Shown: one piece after another, positions 43,349 to 51,506 of the stretch
Layout: every line of letters starts with the position of its first letter
How positions within the stretch are numbered: the stretch's first letter is position 1
Assembly: GCA_013151635.1 (NCBI GenBank)
Contig: JAADHV010000067.1
Location: forward strand, 50,958-114,957
DNA: 64,000 bases
Direction of reading: 5' to 3'
From: Deltaproteobacteria bacterium
GTDB taxonomy: Bacteria; Desulfobacterota; Desulfobacteria; Desulfobacterales; Desulfobacteraceae
Program-made: the position numbers and the translations under genes
Notes under the pieces: generated by a model
Seen by the model: the letters and a program-made list of their open reading frames with translations, nothing else
What the model was told of the DNA's origin: nothing
The model's database searches: none

Positions 43349-45280
43349 ATGAAATCAAAAACCATACGTGCCATTATTATCATATTTTTGTTTTTCGTAG
43401 CAATAAGCCTGCCGAGATTTCTTACAAAAATACCCTTTGGGAACAAAACCCGCGTAATTAACCTGACAGCTAAAAAATACGGTTACACTCCGGGGCGGAT
43501 TTTTGTCAACAAAGGAGATACCATCATTATCAAACCTAACTCCAAAGATGTAACCCACGGTTTTTTACTGGATGGTTATCCTGTTGAGTTCATCATCAAA
43601 CAAGGCGGTATCGCATACCAGAAATATGAATGGACAGATGATGACGGCGCCCTTCATACAGACTGGGACAAAGTAAATGAAATAGAATTTGTTGCAGACA
43701 AGCCGGGAAAATTTATTTTCCGCTGCACCAGGGTTTGCGGAAACCTTCATCCTTTTATGACAGGTGAGCTGATTGTGGCACCCAACACCCTGTACCACAA
43801 AATGGTTTTTCTTTCCATCTGGGTTATAATAAGCCTGTTTTTGTGGTTTAGAGTCAAAACTCCCCCCTTGAAAAACCAGGGCAGCCTTATTAACCTTTTT
43901 GATATCATACCCGGGTTGAAATGGCTTTTTAAACGCAGGAGCTATCAGTTTTTCCTGCTTTTGCCGGGATTTATTGTTTTTTATCTGTTCATCATTGCAA
44001 GCCTTAAAGGGACCCCTGTGGGAAACCATAATATCACAATTATTATTGTCTGGATTTTATGGTGGTTCCTTTTGAAATCCGTGTTTGTTCCCCTGGGCGG
44101 AAGATTATGGTGCATGATCTGCCCTTTGCCGGCACCTGCCGAATGGATCAGCAGAAAAGCCTTTACCGCGGTACACTTCATTAAAAACCCCATTAAAGGC
44201 AAACATCACAAATACACAGGGCTCGGCCTTGACTGGCCAAAAAAATTAAGAAACATGTGGCTCCAGAACATTATTTTTCTTATGATGATTTCTTTTGGCA
44301 TTATCCTGATCACAAGGCCTGTGGCGACCGCCATCATGTTCCTGCTCATCCTTGGGGTTACCCTGATTTCAGCCTTTATTTTCAGGAACCGGGTTTTCTG
44401 TCTTTATCTATGCCCTGTAGGGGGGTTCCTGGGAAATTATTCAATGGCCTCCATGACAGCTTTGCGGGTTATTGACAAGGATATCTGCAAAAAGCATAAG
44501 AACAAATGCTGCATCAAGGGGAGCCCTGACGGCTGGGGATGCCCCTGGAACCAGTATCCCGGCACCATGGACCGAAACAATCTTTGCGGGCTCTGCACGG
44601 AATGTGTGAAAACCTGCCCTGAAAATAATATTGGATTCTTTTTAAGGCCCTTTGGATCTGACAGGGCGGTAAAAAACTATTCTGAAATGTATAACATACT
44701 CATTATGCTGGTTGTGGCCATTGCATTCAGTATCACCATGCTGGGCCCGTGGGGATTTATCAAAGAGGCGGCAAATATTACGGAATCCCGGCATATTTCT
44801 TCTTTTTTAATTTATATCGGTTTATTATACACCATGTCCCTTGCGGTATTTCCCGGCATATTTATTTTTATTTCCAGGTTGTCAGCCAGGCTTTCCGGAT
44901 ATAAAGGAGATGTAAAACCATTGGTTTTGACTCTTTCCTATATGCTGATCCCAGTGGGTATTTTTGCCTGGATTGCCTTTAGCCTGCCCTCTGTCATGGT
45001 GAATTATTCCTATGTGCTGAATGTATTGTCAGACCCCTTGGGATATGGATGGAATCTTTTTGGAACCGCGGATTTCCATTATAATCCCTTCCACCCTGAG
45101 ATCATTCCATTGATCCAGGGCCTTTTGCTCCTCACAGGGCTTTATTTTGGCGTCAACCGGGTAAATCTGTCCTTAGCAGGGTTGATTCCTGATCCTTTAA
45201 AAAGAAAGAAAGCACTTTTACTGCCATCACTCTTTGCACTTGGCGTGGTCAATATTTTTTTAAAACTCTATCTTGGATAA
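43349..45280 (+). CDS. CuA domain fused to a NapH/NosR-like membrane polyferredoxin
   Basis: 643 residues. An N-terminal anchor (about 8-22) is followed by an exported CuA cupredoxin with His70 (V-T-H-G-F) and C126-x3-C130-x3-H134-x2-M137. A membrane segment with several helices and C-P-L-P-A follows. Ferredoxin motifs come next: C-L-Y-L-C-P-V-G-G, C-K-K-H-K-N-K-C-C, G-W-G-C-P, and C-G-L-C-T-E-C-V-K-T-C-P. More helices follow. This couples periplasmic CuA to cytoplasmic-side Fe-S clusters in one polypeptide; NosR and NapH use similar polyferredoxin cores, but I do not know this CuA fusion. It is last in the P5 operon, 26 bp after TlpA. Confidence 0.85.
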   Translation: MKSKTIRAIIIIFLFFVAISLPRFLTKIPFGNKTRVINLTAKKYGYTPGRIFVNKGDTIIIKPNSKDVTHGFLLDGYPVEFIIKQGGIAYQKYEWTDDDGALHTDWDKVNEIEFVADKPGKFIFRCTRVCGNLHPFMTGELIVAPNTLYHKMVFLSIWVIISLFLWFRVKTPPLKNQGSLINLFDIIPGLKWLFKRRSYQFFLLLPGFIVFYLFIIASLKGTPVGNHNITIIIVWILWWFLLKSVFVPLGGRLWCMICPLPAPAEWISRKAFTAVHFIKNPIKGKHHKYTGLGLDWPKKLRNMWLQNIIFLMMISFGIILITRPVATAIMFLLILGVTLISAFIFRNRVFCLYLCPVGGFLGNYSMASMTALRVIDKDICKKHKNKCCIKGSPDGWGCPWNQYPGTMDRNNLCGLCTECVKTCPENNIGFFLRPFGSDRAVKNYSEMYNILIMLVVAIAFSITMLGPWGFIKEAANITESRHISSFLIYIGLLYTMSLAVFPGIFIFISRLSARLSGYKGDVKPLVLTLSYMLIPVGIFAWIAFSLPSVMVNYSYVLNVLSDPLGYGWNLFGTADFHYNPFHPEIIPLIQGLLLLTGLYFGVNRVNLSLAGLIPDPLKRKKALLLPSLFALGVVNIFLKLYLG

Positions 45281-45320
45281 TTTACCAGGGATGTTCACCT
45301 CAATGTTTGAAATTTATGGG

Positions 45321-45359
45321 TGGATAATATTTATTCACCCTCTGGATCATTTTTATCCA
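45321..45359 (+). promoter_or_regulatory. paired activator sites upstream of sigma-54 promoter P6
   Basis: TGGATAATATTTATTCA (45321-45337) and TGGATCATTTTTATCCA (45343-45359), centres 22 bp apart, about 106 and 84 bp upstream of the -24 element at 45435. The second site differs from the one at 22796 in a single base. Confidence 0.75.
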
Positions 45360-45433
45360 TTTTAATGCTTTTTTTGCTTTTATATACGCTTGCCAATATT
45401 CAATCTTTCTTTATATCGGGGTTATGGCTTGCC

Positions 45434-45449
45434 TGGCATGAAACTTGAA
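45434..45449 (+). promoter_or_regulatory. sigma-54 (-24/-12) promoter P6
   Basis: TGGCATG-AAAC-TTGAA with GG and the -12 G separated by 10 bp; the -12 element has A for C, as in P1. It lies 89 bp upstream of the ATG at 45538. Confidence 0.65.
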
Positions 45450-45537
45450 GCGTTAAAATAGCAGGTAACAGGTAAATACCGGGTCTTGGATAATTAAGAC
45501 TTAATACTACCCCCCCAGCTGTTAAGGAGGCAAATCA

Positions 45538-45702
45538 ATGGAAAAGGCAATAGCAAAAAGAAATAAAGAGGTGATTCTTGAAATGGAAAAATTCAATGGT
45601 GTGTACATACAGAAGAAATCATTTTTTTTGAAGCAATGGTGGAACAATTATCTTGAGCGATTGAACAGGGTCACCCAGGGAAAACCCCAGTGCTGCAAGT
45701 AA
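45538..45702 (+). CDS. 54-residue protein with the YHS-partner Cys-Cys tail motif
   Basis: Short gene behind a perfect AAGGAGG. The first 25 residues are charged and helical and no YHS domain is present. The last 30 carry K-S-F-F-L-K-Q-W-W-N-N-Y-L-E-R-L-N then G-K-P-Q-C-C-K, nearly identical to the C-terminus of the YHS protein at 24415. The conserved Trp-Trp/Trp-Asp-Asn-Tyr pattern and terminal Cys pair suggest a metal- or partner-binding peptide. It is followed 22 bp later by a SHOCT gene, as the YHS gene is followed by one at 24734, so the pair is duplicated in the regulon. Confidence 0.8.
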   Translation: MEKAIAKRNKEVILEMEKFNGVYIQKKSFFLKQWWNNYLERLNRVTQGKPQCCK

Positions 45703-45724
45703 AAATGTTTTTTAGGACAAGGCA

Positions 45725-46060
45725 ATGAGAATTAAAAAAAGATTACCCACGCTGTTGTTTTCTGTCTTTTTCTGGATATCTGCCCGGGGTATGGCTTTTG
45801 CCGGCTGGGGAGATAATGGATACAGGTATTTCGGTGGCCATATGATGGGGCAGGCAGGGTATATGGGATGGTTTATGATAGCATTCTGGGGGCTTTTACT
45901 CATAGCCCTGATTTTTCTCATTCGCTGGATAGCACAATTACCCCAGGGGCAAGAACCAGGGGGCAGATATAACCAAAGCCCCCTGGATATTTTAAAGGAA
46001 CGCCTGGCAAAGGGAGAAATCGAAATAGAAGAATACAATGAAAAAAAACAATTACTTTGA
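45725..46060 (+). CDS. small membrane protein with His-Met-Met motif and SHOCT domain
   Basis: 111 residues, paralogue of 24734 (residue pattern nearly collinear). A signal sequence (about 1-27, A-F-A), exported G-G-H-M-M-G-Q-A-G-Y-M-G-W-F-M, one membrane helix (about 50-70), then a SHOCT tail (L-D-I-L-K-E-R-L-A-K-G-E-I-E-I-E-E-Y). The second member of the P6 unit. It is convergent with the methyltransferase operon, whose last gene ends 41 bp away. Confidence 0.8.
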   Translation: MRIKKRLPTLLFSVFFWISARGMAFAGWGDNGYRYFGGHMMGQAGYMGWFMIAFWGLLLIALIFLIRWIAQLPQGQEPGGRYNQSPLDILKERLAKGEIEIEEYNEKKQLL

Positions 46061-46101
46061 TAGAATCAAAAACAAGTGTTGTTTGTGCAGTCCTCAAAAT
46101 T

Positions 46102-46905
46102 TCAGGCCTCAATTTCTCCAGCTCTGACAGACGTTAAAAAATTCATGCAATAATTGTCATGGCCTGCCAGCATTTCCCCTGTTTTTAAGGCTGCCATGAT
46201 ATCTTTATCCAATGGGTCCATAATAGCAGAATCAAACCCATTTGCCATCATCATTAACAGAAAGCTTCGATTGATGATTTTTCTTTTTGGAAGCCCATAA
46301 GATATATTGGAAAGGCCACCGGTTGTATGAACACCTCCAAGGTCCTGCATGATTGCTTTTACAGCGTCCATCACCATTGTACCATTGTTGTTGTCAACAC
46401 TCATAGGCTGAATTAAAGGATCGACAAATATATCGTCCCGTTTCATTCCGATATTCTCAAGTTCTCCGACAATGGTTTTTGCCCGATTTATAATATCTTC
46501 TGAAGTTTTCGGCATGCCTGAATCATCCATGCAAAGAGCGATTATTTTGCAGTTTTTCCCTTTTAGAAACGGTATCATGGAATCAAACCTGTCTTTTTCA
46601 AGGCTGATGGAATTGATCATGGGTGTTTTATTGACCAATGCATATGCTGTTTCAAGAATTTGAGGATCAGGGCTGTCCAGGCAAAGAGGAAGATCTGTAG
46701 CTCCCTGCACAATTTCCAGCAACCATTTCATATCTTCTTCTTCATGGCCAATTCTCGCCCCTGCATTTACATCGATATAGGTTGCCCCGCATTGGGTCTG
46801 TTTTTTTACATCCTCCCGGATGTATTCAATATCTTTATTTTCTACTGCCTTTTTTATGTTTCCCAATGTTGTATTGATTCGTTCTCCAATAATTGTAAAC
46901 ATCAT
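46102..46905 (-). CDS. methyltetrahydrofolate:corrinoid methyltransferase (pterin-binding, MtgA type)
   Basis: About 267 residues of a dihydropteroate-synthase-like TIM barrel: I-G-E-R-I-N-T-T at the start, Y-I-D-V-N-A-G-A-R, L-C-L-D-S-P-D, and an N-I-S-Y-G-L-P segment. Members such as MtgA and AcsE move the methyl group between a corrinoid protein and tetrahydrofolate. In this context it would take the methyl from the corrinoid protein at 49682 and give methyl-H4folate for the Wood-Ljungdahl pathway. The first ATG (46905), behind AAAGGAAAT, was chosen; the neighbouring ATG and a 6-residue longer start are possible. Last gene of the minus-strand operon. Confidence 0.85.
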   Translation of the reverse strand: MMFTIIGERINTTLGNIKKAVENKDIEYIREDVKKQTQCGATYIDVNAGARIGHEEEDMKWLLEIVQGATDLPLCLDSPDPQILETAYALVNKTPMINSISLEKDRFDSMIPFLKGKNCKIIALCMDDSGMPKTSEDIINRAKTIVGELENIGMKRDDIFVDPLIQPMSVDNNNGTMVMDAVKAIMQDLGGVHTTGGLSNISYGLPKRKIINRSFLLMMMANGFDSAIMDPLDKDIMAALKTGEMLAGHDNYCMNFLTSVRAGEIEA

Positions 46906-46930
46906 ATTTCCTTTAATATTCAAATTAAGA

Positions 46931-48337
46931 TTATTTTTTTTTCATTTCAAGATATTTGATTAAATCGTTTTCAATAGAAGGATCCATATCAGGTTTTTTA
47001 TACTCTGAGAGTCTTTTCTCAAGTAATTGAGACGCTCTTTGATCCATTGGCCCGGGGTCCATTTTCAACCATTTGGAATGGATGGTTCGAATATTCAAGT
47101 CAGGAATAAAAAACTCACTTCTGCAACGGGTGGCTGTATGGGACTCAAGAAGATAAGTGCCGGAGGTTCCAAGTTTTTTGATTAAATCCATTGCAAACGC
47201 ATCTTCACTGAATTCAATGGGCTTTATGAGTGCTTTTATGGCACAGCAAAGATCTTCATCTGCTAAAAATTTTTCAAAACTCATGGCCAGCATTGAACCA
47301 TATGTGCCGCAGGCATGCAGACTGACATGAACTCCACTGAGGGCAGCAGTTGACAGCATCATTGAAGATTCCATGCCTGCCTGGTAATCCAGGCTGAAAG
47401 ATTCAGTCAATGCTCCCTGGCTCCTGCATGGAATATGATAATACCGGCCGAGGGCAGTTACAATCGCCGTATGCTTGGCATCCTCGGGAGAGGCATTGAT
47501 ATATCCGCCGGTTCTCATATCAGTCGGGCTGCCGCCAAGGCCATAAACAATGGGAGTGCCGGGGTTAACCAGTTGAGTCAGGCAAATGCCGGCAAGTGTA
47601 CATGCGTTTGAGATGACAAGGGAACCTGCTATTGTAATCGGGCCTGAAGAGCCCAGTGAGCAGGAGGAATGAATAAGCAGTGGCTGCCTGGCTTTGGCAT
47701 AAACCAAAAGCGCATCTATCATTTCTTCAGCATATTGCAGGGGGGATAAGGAATCCACAAGATTGAGCATTACAGGCTTTTCTGTGTTCCCCCAGATTAT
47801 TTCGGCCATTTCCAATGACTCTATGGCACATTGTCTGGATGAGGTGCTTCCCATAAGGGGTTTGTCGGTCAGCAGCATAGTGGACAGCAGCATGTCAAGA
47901 TGGGCGGTTCTGGCCGGCACATCATTAGGCTGGGCTACGATGGAACTGTTAAAATCAAGTGCTTTTGATGTCTGCACAAGTTTACAGAATTTATTGGTAT
48001 CTTCCAGAACAGCCTGCCGCATTTCACCTGATGGCTCGATAATAAAAGGAGGGCCATACCCGGGTGCCATTCGATAGCTGTCATCTCCTATAACAAAACT
48101 GTTCACTTTGTTCCTGGCATGTAATTCAAATTTTTCAGGAACAGTTTCAAGTGCTTTTTCAATATCCGGTTCCTGAAAAAACACCATCTCACCTTCTGTT
48201 TTAAATCCGTGGTGCTTAAAAAGTTCAAGCGCTTCTCTGTTTGGAAACCTGATACCGGTTTCACCCAGTAATTCCAGGGAGGAGGTATGGATTTTATCGA
48301 GCACGCCCCTGTCAAAATTGGAAACCACGCGGTTCAT
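46931..48337 (-). CDS. MttB-family (trimethylamine/betaine type) corrinoid methyltransferase, non-pyrrolysine
   Basis: 468 residues, full length for the MttB superfamily (COG5598), with no in-frame TAG. It is therefore a non-pyrrolysine member, like MtgB (glycine betaine), MtpB (proline betaine), MtcB (carnitine) or MtyB (butyrobetaine). Recognisable segments are L-E-L-L-G-E-T-G-I-R-F near the start and G-G-S-P-T-D-M-R-T-G. The enzyme transfers one methyl from a quaternary or methylated amine to the corrinoid protein. Substrate cannot be read from sequence. Its clustering with an oligopeptide-type ABC importer and with DapL and DapF suggests an amino-acid-like substrate, which is inference. 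Confidence 0.88.
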   Translation of the reverse strand: MNRVVSNFDRGVLDKIHTSSLELLGETGIRFPNREALELFKHHGFKTEGEMVFFQEPDIEKALETVPEKFELHARNKVNSFVIGDDSYRMAPGYGPPFIIEPSGEMRQAVLEDTNKFCKLVQTSKALDFNSSIVAQPNDVPARTAHLDMLLSTMLLTDKPLMGSTSSRQCAIESLEMAEIIWGNTEKPVMLNLVDSLSPLQYAEEMIDALLVYAKARQPLLIHSSCSLGSSGPITIAGSLVISNACTLAGICLTQLVNPGTPIVYGLGGSPTDMRTGGYINASPEDAKHTAIVTALGRYYHIPCRSQGALTESFSLDYQAGMESSMMLSTAALSGVHVSLHACGTYGSMLAMSFEKFLADEDLCCAIKALIKPIEFSEDAFAMDLIKKLGTSGTYLLESHTATRCRSEFFIPDLNIRTIHSKWLKMDPGPMDQRASQLLEKRLSEYKKPDMDPSIENDLIKYLEMKKK

Positions 48338-48424
48338 ATTGATATATTCTCCTTTTGAAATTTTCTTTTATTTATCAACTAGATTTAAACGTTATGGACT
48401 TAAAAATAAATATCAGTTTGAATT

Positions 48425-49651
48425 TCAAGCCAATACCTTTTTCATGCGATCCATTGCCGTTTGAACATTTTCAAGGCTGTTGAATGCGCTGAGCCTGATA
48501 TAACCTTCGCCACATTGCCCGAATCCTAGCCCCGGAGTACAGACAATTTGTGCTTTGGTAAGAAGCCTGTCGAAAAAATCCCATGAATCGCTGCCCTTTC
48601 CATGGACCCATATATAGGGAGAATTTTTTCCGCCAACATAGCTGAACTGTAAATCATCCATAGCATCGCAAATGATGCGGGCATTTAAAAGATATTCATT
48701 TATCCTTTTTTTTACCTGTTCTTTACCTGCATCTGAATAAACTGCCTCTGCAGCCTTTTGAACCGGGTATGACACACCATTGAATTTTGTTGATTGACGT
48801 CTTTTCCAGAAGGGGTGGAGCAATATTTCTGACTTTGATTCCGTATAGGCCACACATTCTTTGGGAACCACGGTGTATGCGCACCTTGTCCCTGTAAACC
48901 CCGCAGTTTTGGAATAACTTCTGAACTCCACTGCCACTTGTCTTGCCCCATCAATTTCAAAGATGGAATGCGGAAGTGTTTCATCGGTTATAAATGCTTC
49001 ATACGCAGCATCAAAAAGGATCAACGCCTTTTGTTCTTTTGCAAACGCAACCCATTCCTGGAGCCTGGATTTAGTGATAACAGCTCCTGTGGGATTGTTT
49101 GGAAAACAAAGATAAATCAGATCAACCGGTTGTGAAGGCAATTGGGGGATAAAGCCGTTTTCCATTGTCCCGTCAAGATAGACAATATTCTCGTAGCGGC
49201 CATTTTTTGCATTGCCGGCCCTGCCAGCCATGATATTGGTATCAAGATATACCGGATATACAGGATCGGGAAGGGCAATGGTAATGTCATTGGCAAACAA
49301 TTCCTGGAAATTGCCTGTATCACACTTAGCTCCATCACTGATAAAAATTTCATCAGCATCAATTGGCGCTCCTCTTTTGTGAAAGTCTTCGCCAGCTATT
49401 TTTTCTCTGAGGAAAGCATACCCGTTTTCAGGTCCATATCCCTTGAATGTACTGTCACAGCTTAACTCATCAACTCCTTTATGAAAAGCGTTAATACATG
49501 CCGGCGGGAGGGATTTAGTCACATCACCGATTCCCAGGCGGATAATATCTGCCCCCGGGTTTTCAGATTGATATTGCGCGACTCTATTTGCAATCTCTGA
49601 AAAAAGATAAGACGGTTTTAACCGGGTATAGTTTTCGTTTATTCGTATCAT
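48425..49651 (-). CDS. dapL: LL-diaminopimelate aminotransferase
   Basis: 408 residues, the family's usual length. [17 protein letters not shown] at the N-terminus, [24 protein letters not shown] and the PLP-lysine motif [10 protein letters not shown] all agree with DapL. It makes LL-diaminopimelate from tetrahydrodipicolinate and glutamate in lysine synthesis. Its position inside a methyltransferase operon is unusual; it may supply lysine precursor, or may instead transaminate a methylated amino-acid product. I cannot distinguish these. Confidence 0.85.
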   Translation of the reverse strand: MIRINENYTRLKPSYLFSEIANRVAQYQSENPGADIIRLGIGDVTKSLPPACINAFHKGVDELSCDSTFKGYGPENGYAFLREKIAGEDFHKRGAPIDADEIFISDGAKCDTGNFQELFANDITIALPDPVYPVYLDTNIMAGRAGNAKNGRYENIVYLDGTMENGFIPQLPSQPVDLIYLCFPNNPTGAVITKSRLQEWVAFAKEQKALILFDAAYEAFITDETLPHSIFEIDGARQVAVEFRSYSKTAGFTGTRCAYTVVPKECVAYTESKSEILLHPFWKRRQSTKFNGVSYPVQKAAEAVYSDAGKEQVKKRINEYLLNARIICDAMDDLQFSYVGGKNSPYIWVHGKGSDSWDFFDRLLTKAQIVCTPGLGFGQCGEGYIRLSAFNSLENVQTAMDRMKKVLA

Positions 49652-49681
49652 GCTGTTACATCCGTACTCAAAAAATTTATA

Positions 49682-50314
49682 TTAAGCTGCAACCGCAACC
49701 AGTTTCCGGATCAGCGCTACGGCACCAGGCGCATTATCACTGAAGCCGTCAGCTCCGATCTGCCGGGCATAAGCATCTGTTACCGGTGCACCACCAATAA
49801 TGGTTTTGACTTTTAGACCAGCTTCTTTAATAGCTTCGACTGTTCTGGCCATTGCCGGCATAGTGGTTGTTAAAAGTGCGGATAGACAAACCACGTCAGC
49901 ATTATGGATCTGCGCTTCTGTTACAAATTTATCCGTGTCCACATCAACACCAAGGTCAATAATATTAAATCCTGCACCTTCTACCATCATGGCCACAAGG
50001 TTTTTACCGATATCGTGCAGGTCGCCTTTTACCGTACCAATGATAACCGTTCCCTTTTGTGCCGCAGTATCACTTGACAGGTAGGGTTTTAACACTTCCA
50101 GTCCTGCCTGCATTGCCTTTGCAGCCATCAGCATTTCAGGGACAAAAACTTCACCGCTGGAAAATCTTGCACCAACCACATCCATGGCCTCGATAAGGCC
50201 TTTGTTCAAAATATCATCAACCTGGGTTCCTTTGTTGATTTCAGCAATTACATTTTCAACTACATCCTCTTTTTTTAAGGATACAACTGCATTTAAAATA
50301 TCTGTTATAGCCAT
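49682..50314 (-). CDS. corrinoid (B12-binding) protein of a methyltransferase system
   Basis: 210 residues in the MtbC/MttC/MtmC layout. An N-terminal four-helix cap (about 1-85) is followed by a Rossmann B12-binding domain with the cobalt-ligand motif D-L-H-D-I-G-K-N (His near 105) and a later G-G-A-P-V-T. It carries the methyl group between the MttB-type protein and the methyl-H4folate or UroD-like methyltransferase. Lies between dapL (31 bp away) and the UroD-like gene on the minus strand, and is preceded by AAAGGATTTT. Confidence 0.9.
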   Translation of the reverse strand: MAITDILNAVVSLKKEDVVENVIAEINKGTQVDDILNKGLIEAMDVVGARFSSGEVFVPEMLMAAKAMQAGLEVLKPYLSSDTAAQKGTVIIGTVKGDLHDIGKNLVAMMVEGAGFNIIDLGVDVDTDKFVTEAQIHNADVVCLSALLTTTMPAMARTVEAIKEAGLKVKTIIGGAPVTDAYARQIGADGFSDNAPGAVALIRKLVAVAA

Positions 50315-50387
50315 TTTTGAAAAATCCTTTTATTCATATTTTATACTGTTTTAAATCAAATTATTTATTAATCGTATGCTTTGGTTT

Positions 50388-51434
50388 CTAACTCCACTGG
50401 AAGTTGGCGACTTCTTTGTCCATTGCCAGGTAGTTTTCTTTTGGTGTGAACGGGGAGGACGTGCCTGCTGTGGAGAAAATATACCCGCTCATTTTTTTTG
50501 CCTTTTCAAGATGCTCCAGAGTTTCTTTTGTTACCTCTTCCGGCTTGCCGATCAATAACGGGCCGTTTGGATTAATATTGTCAAAAATACAGATGCGGTC
50601 ATTGACCTTTTTCTTTAATTCTCTAATATCCAGGACTTTTTCCTGGGTAAGGTTTCCCGGCATGATACCATGAATATCCATTTCCAAAAGCATATCCACA
50701 ATACCTGTTTTTACGATATCCCCGCACATATGCGGAAGTACCTTTGATCCGAGACGGGCTAATTCATTGCATACCTTGGTTGTTGGCTCATGCACAAAAA
50801 TTTTGTAGTGGTCCGGGGACAACAGAACAGGACATTCCATGTCAGCCCCGTAGAAAATGTATTCAACGCCTGCCTCAATCAGGGCCTTGCCTATGGCAAT
50901 ATCCAGGGGAACAATGGCTTCCTGGAGGGCATGTACAAGCTCCGGGTTTTCATACATATCCATCATGATTTCATTTGTTCCTCTTAAACGGGTTGCAATG
51001 GTAAAAGGAGAGATATATTCACATGCAATAGGCACCTCATCCTTTAATTCTTTTTTAAGAAGGGAAATCCCTTCAAGGAAGCTGTCCATACGTTTGGTAA
51101 ACACATCTTTTCCGGCAACACGATCTACATCCTCCATTGAAAAAACACAGGTCTTCTCTATAATGGGAAAGACATCCTCGGGATAGTTTACCCGGCAATC
51201 AAGGGCTTCAGGAATAATCCCACCGATCAGGCCCATTCCAAGCATTACCCAGTCAAACTTAAACTCTTCCAGACCTTTCATATGCGCCTTGAGCATCTCA
51301 GGGCCTTCAAGAAGGGAAGCCCTGAAGGTTGAACCGTAATACTTGCAGACCGGTGCTTCATTAAATGGAGCATTGGGCACCTTGTCCACCGGTTTTAAAT
51401 TAATTGCGGCTTCCATTCTTTCTTTCGCATTCAT
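50388..51434 (-). CDS. uroporphyrinogen-decarboxylase-like methylcobamide methyltransferase (MtaA/MtbA type)
   Basis: 348 residues of a UroD/MtaA barrel: V-P-N-A-P-F near the start, F-Y-G-A-D-M and the metal-binding L-P-H-M-C-G-D-I (His-x-Cys). The usual third ligand, a Cys in a C-terminal S-P-G-C-x-(L/I)-P-P-type segment, is replaced: here the segment reads S-T-A-G-T-S-S-P-F-T-P. Zinc binding may thus be altered. Known relatives move methyl from the corrinoid to coenzyme M or folate, or decarboxylate porphyrins. In this operon a methyltransferase role is most likely. Good GGAG-type site upstream. Confidence 0.8.
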   Translation of the reverse strand: MNAKERMEAAINLKPVDKVPNAPFNEAPVCKYYGSTFRASLLEGPEMLKAHMKGLEEFKFDWVMLGMGLIGGIIPEALDCRVNYPEDVFPIIEKTCVFSMEDVDRVAGKDVFTKRMDSFLEGISLLKKELKDEVPIACEYISPFTIATRLRGTNEIMMDMYENPELVHALQEAIVPLDIAIGKALIEAGVEYIFYGADMECPVLLSPDHYKIFVHEPTTKVCNELARLGSKVLPHMCGDIVKTGIVDMLLEMDIHGIMPGNLTQEKVLDIRELKKKVNDRICIFDNINPNGPLLIGKPEEVTKETLEHLEKAKKMSGYIFSTAGTSSPFTPKENYLAMDKEVANFQWS

Positions 51435-51506
51435 CTATCACAACTCCTTAAGATATAGGTTTTGATTTTTTTTGGATTTAATGTTTGTTAATTATTTTGA
51501 TTTCAA

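Noticed and set aside
38316-45280. N2O reductase (nos) cluster
   Set aside because: CuA proteins and a polyferredoxin are present, but no NosZ CuZ domain, NosD or NosL was seen, and the CuA proteins are stand-alone or fused to the polyferredoxin.
46931-48337. Pyrrolysine-containing MttB
   Set aside because: The gene is full length without any in-frame TAG, so it belongs to the non-pyrrolysine branch.
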